64,000 nucleotides of DNA, taken from Siderastrea radians (taxonomy: Eukaryota > Cnidaria > Anthozoa > Scleractinia > Rhizangiidae). Under the pieces are notes generated by a model. That model was not told where the DNA came from, made no database searches, and saw only the letters and a program-made list of their open reading frames with translations. This document shows positions 1 through 13,300 of this stretch, piece after piece; within the stretch, counting starts at the first letter, position 1, and each line of letters starts with the position of its first letter. A program made the position numbers and the translations under genes. The stretch is from assembly GCA_964017195.1 (NCBI GenBank), contig OZ024897.1, positions 31,954,036 through 32,018,035 on the forward strand, written 5' to 3'.

Positions 1-3000
1 GTTGTTTTCAAACTAATAAAACCAAAATAAAAACTCCTTGATTTAAGGCATCGATCAAGTCTTTCCGTGCCCCTGGACGAAAAACCAAACGAAATTCACG
101 TGAACGAACCAAACATAATCGCTGTCAGGCAAAAAACCACGATATTGCATCAGGCAATTCACTTCATGCACTCGCCGTGACTGCGCGCTGTATCGAATAT
201 AATTCCACTACGGCCACGTGAAACAAATTTGCATTTGCTTTCGCAGACATCTTTCGTCTTATTTAATAATAATATAATAACGCAAACAATCTTCTCCTTC
301 TGGCAATAACAACATATTTCTCTTGACTGTCATAACTGGATTGACAGATTAAAATGACCTTGAAGGGCTAAATGGTTGACCAACGGGTCACTGTCGTTGC
401 ATATTAGATCATACCTCCTAAACAGACCACGAAAGAAATATAAACCAAGTCGCATTATTTTTACCTTAGAACTGCTCAAATCCTTAAAATAACTTGTCAG
501 ATGTAACTTTCGTCTTATGTCGCAGTTTTGACCAGGAAACAGCTGATTTTCGAACTACATCCAGATAAAAATTCGCTTTTCCCAGTCGCCGTATATTAGT
601 TCACCCTCGTGTTCTCCACGCCAGGTCGTCCAAGGTCTGGGATTACGCAATCTTGGAGGTGTGTCAGCGGAAGGATAGAGTCTTTCATGTAAGCTCCCTT
701 GTATTGTCCTCAGAGCTCGTGACTTCTTTCACGTAATTGCGTAATGAGCGTTTTTCGCCCTTGCTGCAGGTTTCTGCTTCAAGTTTTGATTGGGCATCAC
801 GAAAGTTGCAAAAAATCGCCACATAAAACGCAAGAATTGTCAAGGCCGAAAGGAGTTACATGTGATAAGCGATCAAGGAGGTGGAATCGGAGATCGCAAT
901 GCGAGGATCGACCTGGGATTGCAAACCATAGGATTCGGATGATGTTTGACTTATAGGACTAGGGCTCGGACTTGTAGGAAAGCACTCAAGGCCCCACAGT
1001 TCCACAAGACTGACAAAGAAAATTAGAACGGCACCAGATCGGGAGTAAACTTAGTTTTAATCGGAGCCGTGCCCCTAAAGAAGCCTGTTCTAGACTCTCA
1101 AATGGTAGGGAGGTCGAAGATTAAAAAGGGACCACCCCCCCCCCACCCTCAAGAGTTTTTTTGCACTTGTTTTCCCATTCGCTTTTCCGTCGGTTTCGGA
1201 GCCAGGGATAGGTTAATTTTAGAATAAACGGCTCTTCAGTAACTTGAAAAGAAACACAGTATTCAAGCACCTATAATATTTATCTTACATCGTCATTTTC
1301 ATCAAGGAGTCACTTTCATTTTTAGCCAATGACGTCACGTTAGTGACGTCATATGGCTACTGTCAGAGCCTAAAAATCATCGATATACGCCAAGACGCAA
1401 GGCAAGGATATACGTGAGACGTCTGTCTTACGATTTGTGAGGCTGGGGGGATATTCTGTGAGACGATGGGTGGGGGTGTGCACCGGGACACTGAAAGTCT
1501 TACCTTATCAGCGGCACAAACCCATACAGCTAATGTTAGGGGAGTAAGACCCCCGGGCTTTGAAGTGTTTTGCATTCGCAAGTGTGGATCTACTTCGAAT
1601 GCCTGTTTTGTGTACGTGAGGTCTGGCAGGATTTTATTCGCGTTGTAGTCCTGTGTTTACTTAGCTGAAGTACATTTTTCCACAGGAGCAAATACAAGAC
1701 GGACTTGCCAATTTGAGATGTTGTATGAACAGAACGTGGAAATTAACGTTACATCGATCCCTAATTAACAGTGAAAGAAACAATATTTAAAGCCCAAGTT
1801 TATAACGATAGTGAAAAGAGTAGAGTAAAACAGCATAAAATTTTTCGGGATTATCTCTCGGTAACAGCGAATCTAAAATTTGCAGTGTCATTTTTGTGTG
1901 CGTGTTATAAAACATGAACCCAATTAAAACTAAATCGGAAATTGCGCGGCTTGTTGCTAGCTATTCTTAAAACTGAAAAACTTGAATGAAACTAGTATTA
2001 AAATCCAAGTCACAGTGGTGATCAAGGAATTAGAGGATGGATGTAGTAAAATGTTAACAAGATACTAAACGTTATTTCGGGGTTATTCATAGCTCAAAGT
2101 GTAAAGCGTATGTTGAGAAATTTGCATAGTTGACAGCTGTAATTTCAGCCTTTAAGGAATGTAACGCAACACTTGAAACATCTCGAACCGACCGAAACAG
2201 TACCGAAAGATTAACAACAACAGATATGTGACAAAGCATTCTAACAGAGACCTGTTGGATCTACTGGAAAGCGAGCTGAATTTGAACATTTTCGTACTGT
2301 TCGAAGGTAAAGCAAACGAAATTTATTCGGCTGTAGGTTGAGACTCCAAATAAACACGTGAGCTAAAAATAACTTTGTACCGTGGGAAAGTTACAAATGT
2401 AAACATACTTTGGTCGATTTGTGAAGCAAAAAGACGAAAATTATTATAGCCGACTTGATTACAAAGCAAGCAACTTCAAATAACAGGGGAAATAAATATA
2501 GCTGCAAAACTATTTCAGTCGTGTTTATAAACGCTAGTTCAAACCGATTTCGAACGAAAATATTGTGGATACAAGAAACGCCGTTTGATGGCAGACTCCT
2601 GTTTTGACAATACAATGTACTAAGAACGTAAGTGGTTGCCTGAAACGTCTGAAACCTTGCAAATTAAACAAAGTAAAGCGAGTCGCGTGTCACGCAAATC
2701 ACGCAGAGCGTCAAAACGGCACCCTTTTGGAAAGTTGACCGTTTATGAGCACTGAAAAGTATTGGATATTCGCCGGTAGAAGTAAGAAATTAAAAGGTTC
2801 AACTGCAACTTGCATTTATTTCTGAAGTAAAATTGTTAACTTTCCACTGATCTTTGCCTAAATTATGTATGCAATATTTTTCGACGGTGAGTTTAAGTTT
2901 AAGTTTACTTGTTTTTGTCTGTGTTCTTGGAAGAACCGTGAAACAAAGAGCTTTCTTCGGTTTTTTTTTTACTCCGCGTAGTCACGCTGCTGAATCATTA

Positions 3001-3667
3001 CCAGGTTTTATAGTGGATAACCAAGATTTTTTTGATGGTGGTGGTGGGGGAGGGGGGGGGGGCTGAGGGGTTAGGGTGGGACTTACCGGAGGTGTAAAGT
3101 CCCATAGGTTGTCAGGACAAATTTCACCATATTGTGAAAAAAAACGTCATGGGCTCTGCGCGTATTGCGCGCCTATGTTTCATAATGTTCTTCTAGAGAG
3201 CAGTAGAAATATAGATTCTCAGGTTTTCTCACAGGCCTACCATCCTCTGTTTGTTTGGTGGGCTGTGCATTTACAATGGCTGTATCGGTTTATCAAACTA
3301 GCAAAAATAAAGCCGAAATTTTGCTCTTTTAAAAATGATGAAAATGAAATAAAAACTCATAGAATTGTTGCCATGTTGTTTTTCTTTGTGTTTCTGTGTT
3401 TAATTTGGCGACTTAAGGCTCGCGAAAGTAGACTGCGAGCAGTCTCTTTCTTCTCCTAAGTTTAGCGAGAAGCTGGAGAGAAGATCGAAGCACGCGAGCG
3501 GCAAGCGGCGAAGCCGCGAGCCGCGAGTAGCGTGGGCCTTCTCCTCTCTCCCAATCCCTCCTCGTTTTTTCTGTTATTTACAATAAGTTATTTATTTCCA
3601 CTCGCGCGTAGGATCTGAGGAAAATAGGACGACTGCTCGTAGTCTACGCGAAAGCGATGTGCTTGTA
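1..3667. other. non-coding stretch, no gene seen
   Basis: No open frame here has recognisable domains, a credible signal peptide with a donor, or a linked exon chain. The segment around 1440-1560 resembles one near 35190-35270: both carry a 'cagcggcaca' block followed by a GGG-rich 'gggagtaa' block, so it is probably an interspersed repeat. A poly-G run occurs near 3045-3062. Confidence 0.5.
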
Positions 3668-4149
3668 ATGCGCCGATCAATTCGAAAGTTCAACACCCCC
3701 CCCCCCGGGCAACCCCCCGGGCATTTGAACTTTTGAAGATTGGCTTGTTCAAATTCCCTCCCCTCGGGGCAAAAAAGCCGTTCAAATGCCCCACCAATTA
3801 GTACTGAACTTCCTCTCCTCAAAGATAAATTTCGTCTTTAATCAAACACTTAACACGCTTTTCAGGGAGAGATATGCCGTAAAGACACCTTCAAACTTCT
3901 TTTAAAGACCGTTTTGAAAGAGTTATTCAGTAACAAAGGCGAAATTCTATCTTGTAAATCCGTGCAACCCTGCAAAAACCGAAAAAAACTCAGAGGCGAA
4001 TAACCTCAGAACAACAGATAAATCCGGTTCAAATTCCCCACCCTTCCAACGCAACGTTCAAATTCCCCCCTCCCCGGGCACGATGCACAGTCAAATGCCC
4101 GGGGTATGCCCGGGGGGGGGATGTTGAAGTTTCGAATTGATCGACGCAT
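3668..4149. mobile_element. MITE-like element with C-tract terminal inverted repeats
   Basis: About 30 bases at 3668 (starting ATGCGCCGATCAATTCGAAA) reappear inverted at 4149, each followed by a run of C (or G on the other side) and by CCCGGGCA-type words. The interior has several 'caaattcccc' words repeated in both orientations. No coding capacity. This is the structure of a non-autonomous DNA transposon of about 480 bp. Confidence 0.6.
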
Positions 4150-4837
4150 AAGGCCCCTCTTGTAACACCTATTTTAGGGGCCAGCTTTTTAAATTTTTTC
4201 CAGCCCGTTTCACTCTCGTTTTCAAATAAATATGAACTGTTATTCGTCAAGGAAAAGAAAGGACTAGACGCTTGAAACATCAAATTGTATATCGTCGACA
4301 CTAGATGAAAGTCCCATCAACAGCCACTCATCAACCTTTTACCACGAGCTTGTCCCGTGTCATAGGGCTCTGCATGTAAATTTCACTTAGAGCAAGCAAC
4401 ACCAGATCAGTTTTTCTCAGAAAAAAATATATATACTGTATATTGAAAAGGCGCTAAGGTAGACATGTGGAAGTGATAACCCTTCAAACCTTCACCTCAT
4501 ATTAAAGAAAACCAAAATACTAGAAGATACGCCAATCAGGAAAAGGCTTTCAGATCAAACTGTCTCATTTTACAAGAATCTCCCGGGTCAATGGATGCGA
4601 AACTGGTCTTTATTTTTTATTCATTATTTTTTCATAACTAGAATGTTACTAGCTACTCGTCCACTCAGTATCTCTTCGTCGGGCAAGATGAAATTGTCGT
4701 CAATTGACTCATCTTCTTGGGATATTTGCCTCTTAGAAAAGGAAACGACTAATGGTGTTTAACACTAAATCAAATTTGGTCCATTGTGGAGCTCTTACCT
4801 GATAAACCTTCGTGAAAACTTTTTGTTTGCCATTAAA

Positions 4838-7800
4838 ATGTTCCCTGAATCTTTCGGAGCAACACATCTTACACAATGGCCGGCCTTAAGTCTAAGACAT
4901 TCTACACTTCTTTTTTTCCTCATCTTATTCGAAGGTAAGTGCTTTATTTGTTGTGATTATGACAGTAAGTGAAGAGCTTTTTTATTATTTCAAATCGCCA
5001 ATAACACCTTTATTGTATCGTGATCCGTTACTAAAGAGGTTGGATTATAAAATGATTGTTCTCTGCTTTAATAGGAGAAAAGTCAGGCTAGATAACTGCG
5101 GTGAAGTTCTTAACCAAAAAAGCGTCATTTCAATTTATAGTCTGAGAAGAAAGAAATCGCTATAGGAAAACATAATATTTTAAAATGCTAGTCAAATAAT
5201 TTGTTCCGTGAACAGGTGTTTAATTGACAAATTAGTCCGTTCACTAAGCTCGCTCACCGAGACAATTGTCCTTCCTGTTGCTCTTTGTTAGACTCGCGAA
5301 CAATAAACCATAGAAAACAAACAATTTCTCGTATGCGCCAGTTTACATGAAAACGTTCCCTTCACTCCCAGAAAAATCGAAAGTTTTACTGCTCGTTCTT
5401 CTGACTGGCCACTTAGTGTATCTTACGTGTACATCATTCGTTTGTTAGACACTCTTCAGCCTTCCATTGAGTTCAAGAACATCTTCTTCATTTTAACTCA
5501 GTTTCGGGAGATACGTGATTTTACTAAATCGACAAAACCGTGTTTCAGAGAGGCTTTAATTTCCCCATATGCTATCATTTCGTGTCTAAGTAAAGTAGCG
5601 TGACCTCCCTTTCCCTTCCATTACGAGCATCATTTGGAAATGCGTATATTCGGCTGCTTTAAGACCACTTGGGTTCCTTTTAAAACACCATGTATACAAC
5701 GAGCGATTCCTCTTTCCTTCAAGGATAACCCAGCCTGCATAGTGAACACAAAAGGTCAGTAACTGTGAGGTGCAAGTCTCAGAGACGCTCACGGGAGTTG
5801 TACGCGCAAAAGGGAGAGCGCAGGCAGAACTATTCCACGAGCGTCTCCGCAAAACTAAAAAGTAGCCGCTTTCGCCTATAGTACGAGTAATCTTGCGTAT
5901 GTTTCACCCATCCTCAGTAATCCATATCAGAAAAGAGGAATCATTTCTATAGTTAATGTATTAGGGACAAATACCCTTCAGAATCGAGTACCAGCACGAC
6001 TTTCTAATCCCAGAAAAGGTGTGTTCCAAGGGCCCTCGTTCCTCCTAGATGCTGATCACTAGAGAAAAGTTCAACAAACGAGGTTGTTTGGGCGGGAGAC
6101 GTGAAAAAACGGTCATAAAAAGTCGTTCTTTTATACTCTGATCTGAATGTCCCCTTTACTTGATACTGAGGAATAATGTAGTTCTTATTATAGTTCAGAA
6201 CTATCCAAACGGGGTTTGGGGGTAGCATGAGAAGAGGCTCCTTCGAAATATTGACTATCCCTTTCCATACCGTCTTCTCTTCCACCAAGGAAACAAGGAT
6301 TTTACAGCACAGGGAACCCCAACAGAAGGCAGAAGACGCCTGTACCAAACATCAGCGAATCCTATCCCTCATCCAGATACAGACAGCCTAAAAAAATCAG
6401 AGACAATCGAGGGATTGAAAGACAAGTTCATCTTGTACAACCTAGCCAGTCCAACACACAGGGCTACTCCACAAATACCGCTGGAGGAGGAAGGGGTAAA
6501 GAAATCAAGCACGGCTGAAAGACCTGTGGAAAGCAAAAGAAGTGCCTTGATTATTGATTCCATAGAATCGATTTTGAATTTCAAGACGCGTCCAAATGAT
6601 TTGGAGACGGGAGTTGCCGATGAGGCACGCTTTGCAGTTTCGAGAGAGCTTCAAGATCGGAACAAACTAAAGTCGTTGTACGGAAAAGGGCCGCCAGTCT
6701 CAAAGAAGTTGGACATACCTACTTATAAAAATAAGATGGAGGTGTTTCGACGGGTCCAAACACCCCTAATTCCTCTTCCACATATCTCGTCGAACAGCGC
6801 CACTGGAGATCTTCTGGCGGCAAAAGCCCCAGTGTTCCGAAGGGGGGAAACGTCTCGTTTCCCCATTCCTCGTCCTCGATCAAAAGACACTGATAGTGAT
6901 TCCCTAGTAGCGGAAACAGAGGTGTTCCATCGGGGACAAACATCCCGCAATCCTATTCCCCACCCTTTAGTGGAAGTCAATGGCGGAGAATCTTCAGGGA
7001 GTAAGCGTACCCTTGCGTTTTCAGATGAAACATCTAAAATATTAGAAAGAAAAACCTTGTTGTACTCAGAGCCTTTATACAGACCAACTGGTGGTTTAGT
7101 GGTCAGAAAAGAACCTTTAGATCCTAGACGGTTGATTTCAATCTTAGGGGATCCGTTACCTTTCAGAAAAAGTAATATCGCTGCAAACAAGGACACCTCT
7201 CATGTGAGCAAAAGGGTGCATATAAATGACGGACCTCGGAGGAACATGTTCAGAAAGGTGCACGCAAGAGGGGCTTATCTAAGAAAGGCACATTTTAAGC
7301 ACCATCGAAAGGAAAAAATACACCATAGGGAGAAAAACCGGGATCAAGATGGGCAAGAATTCGCAGAAACCATGGTACGACTACTGTCAATATGTTTTAG
7401 AACCAATTACCTTGGGCACCAGAGGTTTTTCTCAAAGTTCACGCTTGGTCTCGCGCACTCGAGAAACGCCCCTGGCACCCCGGGTAGCCTTAGGAAAAAA
7501 AGTCTTCTGTCAAGAAGCTTGCGCAAAAGGTCTATTGTATCCTTTCTTCGTGAAGGAAATATGAGTTGTGTGTAGACTAGCTACCATATGACGCTGTGGA
7601 ATAAGATCTACGGCCTGTTCAAGATCCAAAATACCAATCATGAACTAGAACTAAACTAACTGATTACTTACTAATCATTTTCTGCCTTGGTATTGGTTGT
7701 TTCCACAGGACACCGATGAAGGGCCGGTTCGCAGGGACCCCAGCGAGCACGTCATGTTAGAGCATCTACTCGACGATTACTCCGTTTCATTTGGAACCAG

Positions 7801-8722
7801 AGACGAGAAATTGGAAAAGGAGTCTACGATAAGACAGATCGAGCGCCTGAATACTGAAAGCTCTGATGTTTCTAAAGCCGGTTACGACTTCCTGGATCTT
7901 CCGGACGATGTTTCAAACATGGAAGTTTCCGAGGGAGATTTGCCTTCTTATGACCAAATTCCAGGTTTCCGTGAAGATGAGGTAAATTCAGTAAACATTC
8001 GAAAATCTCATGTTTCCACGAAGAAGGGGTGGGATGCGGACGATCGCACAAAGGCAATTTCTGGTAAGACTCCAAACGTAAACCTAGATGTTGGTTTGGG
8101 AATGACTGGGCCTGAGGACGATTTCGCGACTCGACTCAGGCTCCGGAAAAAGACTAAACGGTCATTACATCATCACCGTCATTATCATCACTACTGGCGT
8201 CCACGCTACTTCCATGCAAGGTCATATCAATTTTTTCCTTACTACGACTTCCCAGACGAACAGGAGCCTTTCGAACCTATACCACGAATATCACAGTTCT
8301 TAGACTTCCCCAGGTTTCCAACTCCAAAACGATTGCCAAGATTTCCGATGTCACTGATGACTGAGCGGTTTATTCCTTATCCCCACCTTCCTAAGATAGA
8401 AGAATCTTTTCCACCTCCATTAGAAAAGTTAGAGCGTTTGCCTGAACCACCGCCCATCCCTCAAGCTATTTTAGACCGAGAGGAAACTGGGACTCGGGAA
8501 GCAGAGCCCGTGGATGAGTGGGCCCCATTACCAGAGCCTGTCCCGGCACCGGAGCCCCCGCCAATACCTGAACCCCCTCCAATACCAGAACTGGCTCCTA
8601 TTAAAGAAATCCCTCCTATTCCAGAACCCCAGGCAAAGACTCCTCCGAATTTGGACCCCAAGAAGACATTTGGCACTGGCAAAAGTAATGGCGGAGTGAA
8701 AAAAAGTACTGGGGGCATTTAA
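4838..8722 (+). CDS. secreted proline/histidine-rich protein, multi-exon, unrecognised family
   Basis: Hand-built model: exons 4838-4934, 5953-6018, 6308-7374 and 7709-8722 (about 747 residues). Exon 1 starts MFPESFGATHL and ends in a hydrophobic stretch (STLLFFLILFE), a likely signal peptide, with a GTAAGT donor in phase 1. The next two exons also join in phase 1; the last junction is phase 0 (donor ATG|GTACGA, acceptor TTTCCACAG). The third exon has spaced repeats of a Ser-Arg-x-Pro-Ile-Pro-x-Pro type (SANPIPHP, TPLIPLPH, SRFPIPRP, SRNPIPHP), about 30 residues apart from 6763 to 6970. The last exon has an acidic segment, a dibasic run (KKTKR), a His/Tyr block near 8160-8260, then PEPPPIPEP repeats to the stop. 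No family recognised. The small second exon and the 7374 donor are the least certain. It may be an extracellular matrix, mucus or skeletal organic matrix protein (inference). Confidence 0.6.
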
Positions 8723-8942
8723 TTCGCAAAGGCAGGATCATTCCCAATCTGCGCGTCAAATAAGCGAAGCGTTTGAAATCTCACAGCTGATTTAGCTCGA
8801 AGAATAGCCGACTTTAGTAAAAAAAAAACTGCACAAACTGGTTCATCACTGTTGTAAAATTTAGATTAGAACAATTTGTACTAGGATGAGTTGTGTAAGG
8901 TTTAGGAGGCTACTTGTTGAACAGCCATTGTTCCTGGCATCA

Positions 8943-8948
8943 TTAAAA
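8943..8948 (+). terminator. possible polyadenylation signal (ATTAAA)
   Basis: ATTAAA lies about 220 bases after the stop of the 4.8-8.7 kb gene. No nearer AATAAA is seen on this strand. Position only; no cleavage-site evidence. Confidence 0.25.
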
Positions 8949-10355
8949 GAATGCTAATTTTTAAAGTTTGCATATCGTTTTGTTTTAACCAACCTAAATT
9001 GGATTTCCGCTTACCTTTTTTTGCGTTATTTTACCCGGTCGTTCGGGATTAAAACAAACCAAAACAATCTCAGGATTGCGACTTTTATTATAATTACTTG
9101 GTTTATGCTTAGTGCGTCCCTGAAGTCGCAGTCACAGCGACAATCCTTTAGTTATTCGAGTTCTTATATTATCTGAAAAATACTTCATTTACTGTAATGA
9201 CTATATTATACAAAAAATATTCGTATGAGCCTCTTACACTTCCATTTTTACTGACAAAAACTCCTAAATCTACCCAAAAAAAATCTACAAGGACGAAACG
9301 TGTACTCATGAGTCCGTGGCATGGTATAGCGGATGCGTGTCACTCAAAGTTAAACATGCGCGTTATCATGCTGCAGGCTGTGCACCGTACTGCTGGCTCA
9401 GTCTGTACTATTCTTCATTTATGTTACGTCACAGTCCAGCTGTAAAATTCAGTGGTGACGTTGCAAAAGATGAATTTTCAGTGGCTGAAGGTGGTTATCT
9501 CTGGAAGAAAAAGAGCAATTCCAGTTAAAGTGCACCAAATTTTCTTTAAACCAACTGCTCACCGATTTGTCAGTTTGATTGGCTAACTTTCTGAAAGTAG
9601 TGAAGTTCCGTTTCATTTTGTATCAGAAAACCGCAGCATATTGCACGAAATAATTAGTCAGCTCTGTGACGTGACATACAAATTGTTGTGCATGTCGTTA
9701 CATATTATAAAACTGACTCCAAGAAAAAAGGAAAGTAAGGAAAAGTAAAAAATCCACGCAATCTTAGATAGAAAGGTTTTCAAGTCATAAATAGATGACA
9801 TAGCCTCACCTTCACTCAAACTGTGGGTAGTAGTAGCAAGCGTATATGATATTTTTACACTGTGTCGGAATGTTTCGACTTTTGACATCATTGACGGCTC
9901 ACGTCTTTATATTTAATGCGATTAATGCGTCATCTTGTCATTATTACGACAATACTTTAAACTACCAAAATCCACTATTATTCGACATAAATTTCATGTT
10001 CAAAACAAAATTCCACTATTATTCGACATAAATTTCATGTTCAAAACAAAATTCTCTAAAATGTGAAATTGTCTTAAATAATTTTTATCGAATTTACCAT
10101 CGTTGTTTACATCATAGAATAACAGAAAAAGTTGAATCAAAATCATTCAACAGCTTGAGCAAACCCGCTAAAAACATGCTACATTCATGATCAATTCAAC
10201 TCAAATGCTGAATAATAGTCATAATCTCATACCCAGACCTTACTTGTACACAACTGAAAAGACCGTGAAAGATCTGGGTACGAGATCAGAACAGTGATGC
10301 AAAAAAACAAGGAAATGTTGAAAATCGTTTGTCTGAGGACTTGAGAAATGTGGGA

Positions 10356-13300
10356 TTACACGAAAATTAGAGTCGGCGAGAGCTGAAGAAAGTGTATGAG
10401 AGTTGAAGATAACCCGTAAGAATTGAAGGTCAAGTAACAGCGAGGAGACTTAACGAGAGACTGGACTTCTAGAGAACATGAGAGTCGATGAGAGAACGAG
10501 AGAAGTGAACCGAGAGTGTCCGAGAGTTGACGACTCATCAAGTCCTCGCCTTCTTTTGGCTTGAAGCTCCTATGCACTCGTTTGTCTGCTAACAATCATC
10601 GACCGATGATCATTTACACGCTTCCAAAGAGTTTGAACTCTATTCAACTCTCGGCAACTCTCATTTTCGCCTTCCCAGCTTAGAATTCCTTCATTCCCTT
10701 CCCCTGAGTAGCCCTCCTCGCGTTTTTACGAGAACCCGTAAAACTCACCAGCCGTCGAGTTACTCACCGTCTTTTTTATCCATCCCACGACGAGTTTCAT
10801 CTGAGAAAGAGAACATTACCAGAATCAGTTCCAATATAATCCTATCATTTTTCTGCTAATTTATCTCCTATATCTCCTGGACTATCTCTCCTGGGTCGAG
10901 AGGACGGATAGATGCACAGATCTTCCTCTTCTTTTTTCATGCCCCTGTTTCCTCTCCATACATAACAAAAACTGATACTCACAATTCCAAAGGAAGTCCA
11001 TGATCTTGTCCGGAACTTTAAGGCCTCGTTTATGAGCTTCAGCGACTTCTAAACCAATAATAAAATAGGAACAGAAATGTTAGAAAACATAGATGGCGAA
11101 ATCGAGAAATCGGACAAGAAAGACACGTTTTACTAGCTCGGCATTCTGCTACGTTTTCTTAACGTCAGATACGTCAGTTTTTCGGGTTTTCGTTGACGAG
11201 TGGTCAGTGGCTTTTACTCTTGGTGCCTTTTATTTTTGTTTCGTTCAGATCATCAAATTTAGACACACGCTAATCCATGAAAGTTCAAGAAAACGTCTTG
11301 TGCCCAGAGTATTCGGAGACGCTTTTGTTAGTTGATAGCCTCTTACTTGATTTTATTTTCTCTGCCAACTTGTCCATTAGGTATCGTTTTCGCTTCTCTG
11401 CGTCTGTCAAACCTGCGACAAAAACAGTATTTTTTAGTTGTCATAATAAAAACTGATACTCTAAACCCTCCCGATCGCCAGCTTCAAATACACTCGTCCG
11501 CTTGATAACAAATTTCGTTTTGATTACACTCAAGTCACTACCTATTAGAAGCTAGCAATTTTAAGCTTGAATGTTCTAGGCTTAAATCTTCAAGACGTCG
11601 GCAGACCGCAATGTAGCTCATACATACTGACTCGTACCGTCTTTTCCGCGAATTAAATCCTTTGTTTCTTTATAGTTCAATTGTTTGTGCACTTCGTTGT
11701 ACGAGCGAACGGCGGTATCTGCAACGAAACCAAAAGCAGATGGACCTGGTTACAGGGTCGTTCGCAGAATACTCCTCAAATTATTAATCCCTCGATTTTT
11801 TCCTCCAGTGCTATGTTTTGTGGAGAACAAAAGAAGAAGAAGAAAAAGAAGAAGAAGAAGAAGAAGACGAAGAAGAAGACGAAGAAGAAGAAGAAGAAGA
11901 AGAAGAAGAAGAAGAAGAAGAAGAAGAAGAAGAAGAAAAAGAAGAAGAAGAAGAAGAAGAAGAAGAAGAAAAAGAAGAAGAAGAAGAAGAAGAAGAACAA
12001 CAACAACAACAACAACAACAAAAACAACAAGAAGAAAAAGAAGAAGACGAAGAAGAAGAAAGCCAACAAGAAGAACAACAACAACAACAACACTGAACAA
12101 AAACAAAAAGAAGAGCAGCAACAAGAACAAGAAGAAGAGGAGAAGAAGGAGGCAGAGAGGGAGGAGAGGGAGAAGGGGATTTATATATGTACCTGGGTTG
12201 ACAGGAGGAGGCAATTTCCCTGGGACCTTTACAGGCTCATATCCTGTTTAACAAAGATAATTATTTTTTAGAAAATCCAATGTGACTATAGTTTAACCAA
12301 CATGCAATGTGAGTGGAACCATAAACTTATTATACTTAAAAAGCTGTTTAACATTACTTTCGAATTTCTGTCTACCTTTTGTATTGCTAACTGTTGAATC
12401 TGTGGATAAAATCCTCAACTTTGATCATCCAGAAGAATTCTACTAAGCAATGCTTTCCAGCGGTGCTACTTGCTTCAAGCGTAAACTTCTTATAACAGAT
12501 GGCTGTTGCCTCACCTGGAACCCAGCTTCCTCTGGAAAGTGCAGTGCGTTCGGTTTTAGTCATAACGCGGTCTGGATCTGAACAAGATAACCAAAACAAA
12601 ATGCTATTTTACCTCAATAGTTATTATTATCGTATAGCCGCAAGACAGTGGGATTGTCACCCCAGGAGAGCCCGGACGTCCGAAGACTTCCGAAGATGTC
12701 CCGACGAGTTCCGAACATAAAAGCTAAGATATTCTCGAACGCTAGTATTATAACAAGGTCGATGCGCTTGGCGAGTTAGGCCTATTTCGGCCTATTTTAT
12801 TATTTTCCTCAAATTGGAATTACGCAGTTAATGGTTTATTTCATATACAAAGTAGATGTTGATTAAATTTATGTTTCATAGGTCTATTTAGCATATTCGT
12901 GAGTGAGGCGTGAAAAATTACTCTTAATTGCTTGGGCGGATCAGCCCCGCAAAGGTAAGGCTCACTTATAAGAAGTGAGAGTTGCTCTAACATGAACATC
13001 TTACCTTCAGGAAGCCCTCTCAAGCCTTCGAGTGGGTCAGGATTGGCTAGAAATCCTCTGCGATTCCCGTCAGAATCACCGTGATCTGAAAAGAAGACAA
13101 GTCAGTAATAAAATAAGACGCAATAAGTCGATCAAGAGAAAAGCTTACTCATGTAATAAGAAAAACTCTAGCGATGAAAGGGACAAAGACAAAATCCGAG
13201 TCCCCGGTGGAAGTCGAACTTATGAGCTCCCGCACACCAGGCAAACGCTTTAAAGGGAACCTCCACTGTTATCTTAAATTGACCTAAAATTTTGGAGATA

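Noticed and set aside
2854..3066. Frame with a signal-like hydrophobic start (MQYFSTVSLSLSLLVFVCVL)
   Set aside because: The hydrophobic part comes from an AGTTTA repeat and the frame runs into poly-T and poly-G tracts; no good donor or following exon.
6723..7196. A 157-codon minus-strand frame opposite the Pro/His-rich gene
   Set aside because: Antisense shadow: the plus strand has the repeated peptide motif, splice sites and continuing exons.
11681..12271. Long frames of poly-Lys, poly-Glu, poly-Arg, poly-Leu and poly-Phe on both strands
   Set aside because: All are translations of the GAA/AAG microsatellite; every frame is open because of the repeat.
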